A model generated the notes under the pieces. It was not told the origin of the DNA and did no database searches. It saw only the letters and a list, made by a program, of their open reading frames with translations. The position numbers and the translations under genes are program-made. From the NCBI GenBank assembly GCA_964511025.1, contig CAZEDK010000026.1, forward strand, positions 1 through 26,544: a DNA stretch of 26,544 bases, read 5' to 3'. This DNA comes from CAZEDK01 sp964511025. Lineage in GTDB: Bacteria > Patescibacteriota > Gracilibacteria > UBA1369 > GWF2-33-10. This document shows positions 21,359 through 26,544 of this stretch, piece after piece. Position 1 is the first letter of the stretch, and every line of letters starts with the position of its first letter.

Positions 21359-22117
21359 GTGAAATGCAAGTTACTTTTGTGTTTGATGCATTTTTCTCAA
21401 TTAAAATACGGCACTTTTGGAAAAATAGTCAGCCCTTTTAGTTTTCCAAATAATGATTCTTCTCAAAATATTGAACTTGATTTTGGTGTTTTGAAAAATG
21501 AATTAGCTTTTGTGCCGGATCTAATTTGTTCAGGGAGGCAGGTTCATGAGGATAGAGTTGAGCTAATTTGTAAGACTCAGATCCATTGCTCTGCTCAGAG
21601 TGACATTGTGAGAAGATTTGACAATACTGACGCGTTGATTACTGATATGCAGAATGTGCTACTTTTGAATTACACTGCTGACTGTTTGCCTGTTTTTATT
21701 TTTGATCCTGTGCAAGGATGTATTGGGTTGGTGCATAGTGGGTGGAGGGGGGTAGCGAAAAAAATAACTAATAAAGTATGCGTGACAATGAATGAAGTTT
21801 TTGGATCGAAATTCGAAAATATTGAGGTATTTGTTGGACCTTTTATACGAAATTGTTGCTATGAACTGAAAGATGAGTATCTTGATAAAATAAAAGCTTT
21901 TCAAGAATATAAAGATGTTATTTCGGATAGAGATAAGAAAAAATATTTGGATTTATCACGGATTCTAGAAACTGATCTTATAGAAATTGGTATAAAAAAT
22001 GATAAAATTCGGTTTTCTGATGTTTGTACAGGATGCAACATTGATAAATACGCTTCACATTTTGTAGAGCAGAATGAAAGAGATAGTTTTAATTGGAATT
22101 ATATGTGTTTTTTATAA
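21359..22117 (+). CDS. pgeF: PgeF/YfiH-family (laccase-domain) protein
   Basis: This 252-aa member of the multicopper-polyphenol-oxidase-like DUF152 family is now known as a purine nucleoside phosphorylase/deaminase (FAMIN core) or, in E. coli, the peptidoglycan-editing factor PgeF. The zinc-binding trio is present: His63 (GRQVHED), Cys109 (TADCLPV) and His126 (GLVHSGWRG). YLDLSRI and CTGCNIDKYASH mark the second half. Length is typical. A second in-frame ATG at 21386 would remove nine residues (MKCKLLLCL) and could be the real start. It follows the tRNA divergently and overlaps the orphan gene on the other strand by 19 bases at the 3' ends. Confidence 0.92.
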   Translation: MKCKLLLCLMHFSQLKYGTFGKIVSPFSFPNNDSSQNIELDFGVLKNELAFVPDLICSGRQVHEDRVELICKTQIHCSAQSDIVRRFDNTDALITDMQNVLLLNYTADCLPVFIFDPVQGCIGLVHSGWRGVAKKITNKVCVTMNEVFGSKFENIEVFVGPFIRNCCYELKDEYLDKIKAFQEYKDVISDRDKKKYLDLSRILETDLIEIGIKNDKIRFSDVCTGCNIDKYASHFVEQNERDSFNWNYMCFL

Positions 22118-22758
22118 TCTCTCCATTCTACATCTAAGGTTATGATTCCAGCGTTGTCTGCCATTTCTGCGATTTCTTCACTGCTCATTTCTGGTAATAT
22201 TTTTGATACACTTGTTCTTTCTTCCTCAGAGCTAACTTTTGCAGCTAAACCCCTTCTTTCAGAATAGTAATTGACATTATGAAGATATGACAAAATATAG
22301 ATTAGTTCAATATATTTATGCATTACTTTTTTCAGTATCACTGTTGCTGTATCTTTTTTCGGACCATTTTCCATATCTTGCAGTTCTTTTCTTAGCATGT
22401 ATGTCCGCATATCTTTTTCAATGGCTGTTCTGAGCATTCGTTTCGCAACCGGGTTCATCGTTGTATCTTTTTTTGCCTCAAGCAATATTGCTGATAAAAG
22501 ACGTATCATTGGCTCATAACCTTGATTTTCTTCATCGTCAAATCCAAAACTTGGCTTAATTCCTTTTCTTGTAGTTTTTACAGCCTTTCTTGTTGTCTGA
22601 CTAATGCTCACTAATTTTAAAGATGTTGAAGTGTCATTTGATTGTAGTGGAACAGATAAAGGTCTTGTTTCTTGACGAGTGGAACGTTCCAATACCATTG
22701 TGAATATAGGTAGGAAACTAATATACGCAATCATATTCTTGAGTTTTGCGGAAGTCAA
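22099..22758 (-). CDS. Orphan 219-aa hypothetical protein
   Basis: No family is recognised. After a weakly hydrophobic N-terminus (about 1-23) and a Ser/Thr-rich, basic, probably disordered region (about 24-68), the rest is mostly helical and highly charged. Segments such as MIRLLSAILLEAKKDT, KRMLRTAIEKDM, MLRKELQDMENG and HKYIELIYILSYLHNVNYYSER suggest a helical bundle. The end (GIITLDVEWRDYKKHI) overlaps the 3' end of the PgeF gene. An alternative start at 22734 drops eight residues and still leaves the hydrophobic segment. Predicted to be a small membrane-associated or secreted helical protein, with low certainty. Confidence 0.6.
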   Translation of the reverse strand: MTSAKLKNMIAYISFLPIFTMVLERSTRQETRPLSVPLQSNDTSTSLKLVSISQTTRKAVKTTRKGIKPSFGFDDEENQGYEPMIRLLSAILLEAKKDTTMNPVAKRMLRTAIEKDMRTYMLRKELQDMENGPKKDTATVILKKVMHKYIELIYILSYLHNVNYYSERRGLAAKVSSEEERTSVSKILPEMSSEEIAEMADNAGIITLDVEWRDYKKHI

Positions 22759-22763
22759 ATTTT

Positions 22764-22792
22764 TTGTTCAATTATTTCATTAATGCTATTAT
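22764..22792 (+). promoter_or_regulatory. Predicted promoter of the third SLH gene
   Basis: TTGTTC (22764-22769), a 17-bp spacer and TATTAT (22787-22792), with TG one base before the -10. Transcription would start near 22799. This supports the ATG at 22828 and argues against the earlier in-frame ATG at 22783, which would lie inside the promoter. Confidence 0.6.
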
Positions 22793-22827
22793 CGAATTTG
22801 GTATTCAAAATATATTATAAAAATTCA

Positions 22828-24156
22828 ATGGTTAAATTTTATTCTTTGTCGAAAAAACACATTGTTTTTAGCTTATTTGTCTTATTTGCAGTATTTGCGA
22901 TCGTTAATTATGAGGCCAAAAATCAAAACGTTTTTGTAAATATATTCAATTTGTTGAGCAGTTCTACCAGTAGTGTTATGTCGATTAGGATTGAGCCTGC
23001 CAGTCAAACTTTGGATATCAATGAAGAATATAGCTTTACAAGTTATGCGCAAACGTCAACCGGTGATGTGTCTATTAAGAGTGCGTGGACTTTTGGTGAT
23101 GAATCGTATCTAGCCGAGAATGACTGCGCAACTGTCTCAAAAATTTGCAAAGTTCATATAATAACAGGTCCAGGAAGTTTTCAAATTAACGCAAAAGCTG
23201 AAGGGAAAACAGCAAAAGCTAGTATTACAGTAACAAGTGAAGCTATCGATTCAGATTTCGCCTCGGATTCTACAGATGGAGCTTCATCTTCACAACCTGA
23301 GATGTTTATAGTTCCAGAAAAACGATCTATGAACCAAGCAAGCGCTTATACTTTTACAAGTTATGTTAGCTATTCTACAGGTACAGTTGAGGTTGATAGC
23401 GATTGGATATTGAGTGATGAAAATTTGGCTGATTTGGATAGTAATTGTGAAAAAAACTCTAAATGTATAGTTTATAGCGGTTTAGAATCTGCAAAAGTTG
23501 TTTTAAGCGCCAAGTTTTTTGACTTATCATCTGATGCCTCTGTTACAATAAACAGTAATTTGATTAATCCTTTTACTGATGAGCTTCCTGATTGGGCAAA
23601 AGAGGCGATTATTAGTTTGTATAGTAGGGGAATTATAAAAGGCTACGAAGATTCTCGTTATGGATCTTCTGATGAAGTGACTAGGGGGCAATTGATTGTG
23701 CTTGTTGAACGACTTCTTAAGCATTTAGATCTCTACGATGACGCTGCGTTGACAGGAGTGAATTGTAATAAATTCAATGATGTTTTGTCTGATTATTATG
23801 CTTATAATGCTATATGTTATAGTGATGAACTTGGTTGGCTTGATAGGGAGTCTGATGTTTATGATAGCTATTTGCCAAATGACAGTTCTCTTCGAAAAAT
23901 TGTTGCTCGTATTGTTTTGAAGAGTTTTTTGGAAAAATTAATAGAAGCGGATGGATATGATAAGTCTTTTATTAGTTCTTACGGCACGCAATTTTCCGAC
24001 ATATCTGAAAATGATCCTTATGCATTTGACATTGGCTCAGTGAATTATTATAAAATTATGACAGGTCAGGGTGACGGCACGATATTTTCAGCAAATACAA
24101 CTTTGAATCGAGCAGAACTAGCTCAAATTTTGTATAGAATTTTGGAGCTTTTGTGA
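22828..24156 (+). CDS. Surface protein with two Ig-like repeats and SLH domains
   Basis: This 442-aa protein starts at the ATG at 22828, because the promoter overlaps the ATG at 22783. A signal anchor (about 8-28) leads to two tandem Ig-like beta domains. Repeat 1 (about 51-138) and repeat 2 (about 160-245) share the SYTFTSY-type strand, a Trp strand (KSAWTFGDE; DSDWILSDE) and a Cys pair each (NDCATVSKICK; SNCEKNSKC), so they look like a duplication. Three SLH-type repeats follow (about 250-442): LPDWAKEAIISLYSRGIIKGYED, the CYSDELGWLDRE region, and VNYYKIMTGQGDGTIFSANTTLNRAELAQ. Likely displayed on the cell wall, as with the other two SLH proteins here. Confidence 0.87.
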   Translation: MVKFYSLSKKHIVFSLFVLFAVFAIVNYEAKNQNVFVNIFNLLSSSTSSVMSIRIEPASQTLDINEEYSFTSYAQTSTGDVSIKSAWTFGDESYLAENDCATVSKICKVHIITGPGSFQINAKAEGKTAKASITVTSEAIDSDFASDSTDGASSSQPEMFIVPEKRSMNQASAYTFTSYVSYSTGTVEVDSDWILSDENLADLDSNCEKNSKCIVYSGLESAKVVLSAKFFDLSSDASVTINSNLINPFTDELPDWAKEAIISLYSRGIIKGYEDSRYGSSDEVTRGQLIVLVERLLKHLDLYDDAALTGVNCNKFNDVLSDYYAYNAICYSDELGWLDRESDVYDSYLPNDSSLRKIVARIVLKSFLEKLIEADGYDKSFISSYGTQFSDISENDPYAFDIGSVNYYKIMTGQGDGTIFSANTTLNRAELAQILYRILELL

Positions 24157-24227
24157 TTTTTTGCTTGATATCTTTCAGTGATAGTGTAGCCTATACAAGG
24201 TTTTTGTTCAATATTTACATGTTAAAC

Positions 24228-25097
24228 ATGAAAACGCAAAGATTAAAAATAGCAATTCAAAAAAAAGGCAGGCTTACCGCTCAAACAATGCAAATTTTGA
24301 AAGATATAGGCTTGCAATTTGAGTTATCAGAAAGATCACTTTTTGCATCTTGTGAAAATTTTCCACTTGAAATAATACTTGTGAGAGATGACGACATTCC
24401 GGAAATGGTAAAAGACGGAGTTGCTGATTTGGGAATAGTTGGTGAAAATATGATACAGGAATCTGCAGTAGCAGTTGTTGAGATTATATCTCTTGGTTTT
24501 GGTAAATGTAGATTTATTATTGCCTGTCCAAAAGATAGCAAGATCAAAAAATTATCTGATTTAAAAAATAAAAAAATAGCAACTTCATATCCTGTTGTTA
24601 CTGAGAGTTTTTTTGAAATAGAAAAAATTCCAGTTACTATTGTGCCAATTAAAGGCTCTGTTGAAATTGCTCCAGTGCTTGAAATGTCTGATGCGATAGC
24701 CGATTTTAGTTCTACTGGTACGACTTTGTTGCTTCATGATCTTCGTGAGATTACAGAGGTTTTTAAATCTGAGGCCAAACTTATAGCCAATCCAAATTCT
24801 TTAAAAAATAAATTTAAGCTTGAACAGATTGAGAGACTTAAAATGAGAATTGAAGGGCTAATTCGGGCGAGGCAAACAAAGTACATTATGATGAACGCTC
24901 CTGAATCAGCAGTTTTTCAAATAGCAAAAATTATTCCCGGATGTGCTAGTCCAACCGTTGTGCCTTTGCAACAAAAAGGCATGGTGGCTGTTCATTCAGT
25001 TGTTTCTGAAGAAGTTTTTTGGGATGTGATTGAACAGTTAAAAAAAGTTGGCGCAACTGGAATTTTGGTAAGTCCAATTGAAAAAATGATAATTTAA
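24228..25097 (+). CDS. hisG: ATP phosphoribosyltransferase, long form
   Basis: This enzyme joins ATP and PRPP in the first, committed step of histidine synthesis. From the ATG at 24228 it is 289 aa; the frame is open further upstream to 24153 and an ATG at 24219 is also possible, but family members start just before LKIAIQKKGRL. Both periplasmic-binding-like domains are present (GVADLGIVGENMIQE; AIADFSSTGTTLLLHDL). So is the C-terminal ACT-like regulatory domain (about 215-289, PTVVPLQQKGMVAVHSVV, then GATGILVSPIEKMI). That domain marks the long, hexameric form, which is feedback-inhibited by histidine and does not need HisZ. hisD follows 11 bases later. Confidence 0.96.
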   Translation: MKTQRLKIAIQKKGRLTAQTMQILKDIGLQFELSERSLFASCENFPLEIILVRDDDIPEMVKDGVADLGIVGENMIQESAVAVVEIISLGFGKCRFIIACPKDSKIKKLSDLKNKKIATSYPVVTESFFEIEKIPVTIVPIKGSVEIAPVLEMSDAIADFSSTGTTLLLHDLREITEVFKSEAKLIANPNSLKNKFKLEQIERLKMRIEGLIRARQTKYIMMNAPESAVFQIAKIIPGCASPTVVPLQQKGMVAVHSVVSEEVFWDVIEQLKKVGATGILVSPIEKMII

Positions 25098-25108
25098 CAA
25101 TATAAAAT

Positions 25109-26407
25109 ATGATTCAAATTTACAAATGGTCGGAAACTTCTTATGAAGTGAAACAGAAAATTATGCGTCGTGCTGTTGCTGATATTGATGCAGTTAAAGA
25201 TCAAGTTGCTTTGATTATTAAAGACGTAAAAAAAAGAGGTGATAATGCTTTGATTGATTATATTAGAAAATTTGATAATCCAAATTTTGATATTGAAAAT
25301 TTAAAAGTGTCAGAAAAAGATATAAAAGAAGCTTATGAAAAAATAGCTCCAAAAACTCTTGAAATGATAAAGAGACAAATTTCTATTTCTCGTAAATTTC
25401 ATGAATATCAGGCGGAACAATTAAAAAAAGTTGAGAACTGGGAAATTGAAGTCACTCCCGGAGTTGTGACAGGTCAACAAGTTACTCCAATAGATGCAGT
25501 TGGACTTTATGTGCCTGCCGGCAAGGCTCCACTTCCAACTGTCTCTCAAATACTCACTGTAGCTGCAAAAGCTGCCGGTGTTCCTAGAATAGTTGTGATT
25601 TTCCCACCAACTGGTAATCATTATGAAATTATTGTTGCTGCAAAAGAAGCTGGTGCAAATGAAATATATAGAGTTGGTGGTGTCGCTGGAATTGCAGCTC
25701 TTGCCTATGGAACTGAAACTATTAAAAAAGTAAACAAAATTGCAGGTCCAGGTTCGCCTTGGGTTCAAGCTGCGAAATTACAAGTTTTTGGTGAAGTTGG
25801 AATCGACATGCTCTCCGGCCCTTCTGAAGCAATAATTTTGGCAGACAAAACTGCGAATCCAGTATATGTTGCAGCTGATATTTTATCTCGATGTGAACAT
25901 GGTCCCGATTCATCTGGAGTTTTGCTTACAGACAATATGGAATTGGCTTTGCGAACAAAAGAGGAAATTAAGAGACAATATGAAACTTTGAGTAGAAAAG
26001 AATATATTAAGATAGCCTTGGAAACTTATAGCGCTTTGATTGTAGTCGATACTTTTGATGAGGCTCTTGCGCTTACAAATGAATATAGTCCAGAACATTT
26101 GCAAGTTATGATTGATAATCCAAAATCTTTGCTACCAAAACTTCGAAATGCTGGATCAATATTTTTGGGCGACTTTGCTTCCGTGCCGGTTGGAGATTAT
26201 GCAAGTGGCACTAATCACTGTTTGCCAACAGGCAACGCTCCAAAATTTTCTTCGCCAGTTTGTGTGAGTACTTTTCAAAAAACTTCTGAATATCAGATTT
26301 TGACTAAGGAAGGTTTAGAAACTTTGAAGCCAATTATTCAGACAATTTCTGATGTTGAGGGTCTTGATGCTCACAAGAGGAGTGTGGAGCTGAGATTCGA
26401 GAGTTGA
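25109..26407 (+). CDS. hisD: Histidinol dehydrogenase
   Basis: This 432-aa zinc enzyme oxidises L-histidinol to L-histidine with two NAD+ in the last two steps of the pathway. Key motifs are present: VGLYVPAGKAPLPTVS, the NAD-site GGVAGIAALAYGTE, the metal-binding ILSRCEHGPDSSG, the general-base pair in EYSPEHLQ (Glu-His), VGDYASGTNHCLPT (Asp) and the C-terminal EGLDAHKRSVELR (Glu/His). Length and all catalytic residues are complete. The C-terminal codons and the TGA at 26405-26407 lie in the beginning of the gagctgaga minisatellite, so the very end may have been rewritten by repeat expansion. It is co-transcribed with hisG. Confidence 0.97.
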   Translation: MIQIYKWSETSYEVKQKIMRRAVADIDAVKDQVALIIKDVKKRGDNALIDYIRKFDNPNFDIENLKVSEKDIKEAYEKIAPKTLEMIKRQISISRKFHEYQAEQLKKVENWEIEVTPGVVTGQQVTPIDAVGLYVPAGKAPLPTVSQILTVAAKAAGVPRIVVIFPPTGNHYEIIVAAKEAGANEIYRVGGVAGIAALAYGTETIKKVNKIAGPGSPWVQAAKLQVFGEVGIDMLSGPSEAIILADKTANPVYVAADILSRCEHGPDSSGVLLTDNMELALRTKEEIKRQYETLSRKEYIKIALETYSALIVVDTFDEALALTNEYSPEHLQVMIDNPKSLLPKLRNAGSIFLGDFASVPVGDYASGTNHCLPTGNAPKFSSPVCVSTFQKTSEYQILTKEGLETLKPIIQTISDVEGLDAHKRSVELRFES

Positions 26408-26483
26408 GAGTTGAGAGCTGAGAATTTGAGAGCTGAGTGCTGAGAATCGAGAGCTGAGAGCTGAGAATTTGAGAACTGAGAGC
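26384..26483. repeat. gagctgaga-type minisatellite, long copy
   Basis: About ten degenerate units of 7-15 nt (gagttga, gagctga, gaatttga, gaactga) run from the last codons of hisD into the gap. They match the units at 11284-11318. It forms the 3' untranslated region of hisD and the leader before the next gene. Confidence 0.75.
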
Positions 26484-26528
26484 CCCAAGGGGGCACGGCT
26501 GGAATGTTCTAAATGGATAGTGTAAGAT

Positions 26529-26534
26529 GGAGGT
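26529..26534 (+). promoter_or_regulatory. Strong Shine-Dalgarno site for a gene starting just past the window
   Basis: GGAGGT lies ten bases before the window end with no start codon yet, so the next plus-strand gene (plausibly another his gene) should begin within a few bases. It stands out because most genes here have no Shine-Dalgarno motif. Confidence 0.6.
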
Positions 26535-26544
26535 AAATTTATTA

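Noticed and set aside
24153..24227. Longer hisG with 25 extra N-terminal residues
   Set aside because: The added residues overlap the preceding SLH gene's stop and do not match the HisG start; the ATG at 24228 fits the family.
26464..26492. GCCCC/GGGGC hairpin after hisD as a terminator
   Set aside because: The stem is five pairs and no T-run follows; it may be part of the leader of the next gene.

Overview
The window is strongly AT-rich and densely packed. It looks like a chromosomal segment of a Candidate Phyla Radiation (Patescibacteria) bacterium or a close relative. The evidence is a cassette of five small signal-peptide plus two-TM T4SS-type pilins, a PilT-like ATPase next to a pseudopilin-like protein and a 187-aa protein of a type I recall from Patescibacteria, several SLH-domain surface proteins, many orphan membrane proteins, and almost no Shine-Dalgarno motifs. 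TGA is a normal stop: two ATGA stop/start overlaps (9975-9978, 14019-14022) and the ends of hisD and an SLH gene use it. That argues against the recoded Gracilibacteria/Absconditabacteria lineages. The exact class is not resolvable by eye.

Layout. 1-1000: 3' part of a HAMP-SpoIIE phosphatase. 1025-1676: AbrB/PIN toxin-antitoxin pair (minus). 1791-5254: GT4 glycosyltransferase and a large FN3/SLH surface protein (plus). 5275-7290: CaCA cation exchanger and fmt (minus). 7308-9159: a membrane-protein gene broken by an in-frame TGA at the foot of a long hairpin, a family 4 uracil-DNA glycosylase and a four-TM protein (plus). 9156-11245: five pilin paralogues (minus). 11335-14582: PilT-like ATPase, dusB, pseudopilin-like protein and conserved hypothetical (minus). 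14649-17140: second SLH protein and a DJ-1/PfpI protein (minus). 17210-17698: nested inverted repeats around a decayed DUF559 endonuclease gene. 17778-19293: orphan 97-aa gene, SanA/YdcF-like protein and AbrB/RelE pair (plus). 19295-21316: single-chain aconitase-superfamily enzyme with two repeat-derived inserts and a 3' end running antisense through tRNA-Gly. 21359-24156: PgeF-like enzyme, orphan 219-aa gene (minus) and a third SLH protein. 24228-26407: hisG-hisD, followed by a minisatellite and a strong ribosome-binding site for the next gene.

How the genes fit together. Much of the window concerns the cell surface: three SLH proteins with different ectodomains, a five-pilin array with a PilT-type motor and a pseudopilin-like protein, a glycosyltransferase and a SanA-like envelope protein. 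Housekeeping genes (fmt, dusB, udg, tRNA-Gly, pgeF) are interleaved. hisG and hisD catalyse the first and last steps of histidine synthesis and probably start a longer his operon. Two toxin-antitoxin pairs share AbrB-type antitoxins but have unrelated toxins. Several repeat families (a gagctgaga minisatellite, a GC-rich 31-bp tandem, C/G-rich hairpin termini, AATTC-type and TATGGTATA-type low complexity) lie between genes and, unusually, inside the aconitase gene.
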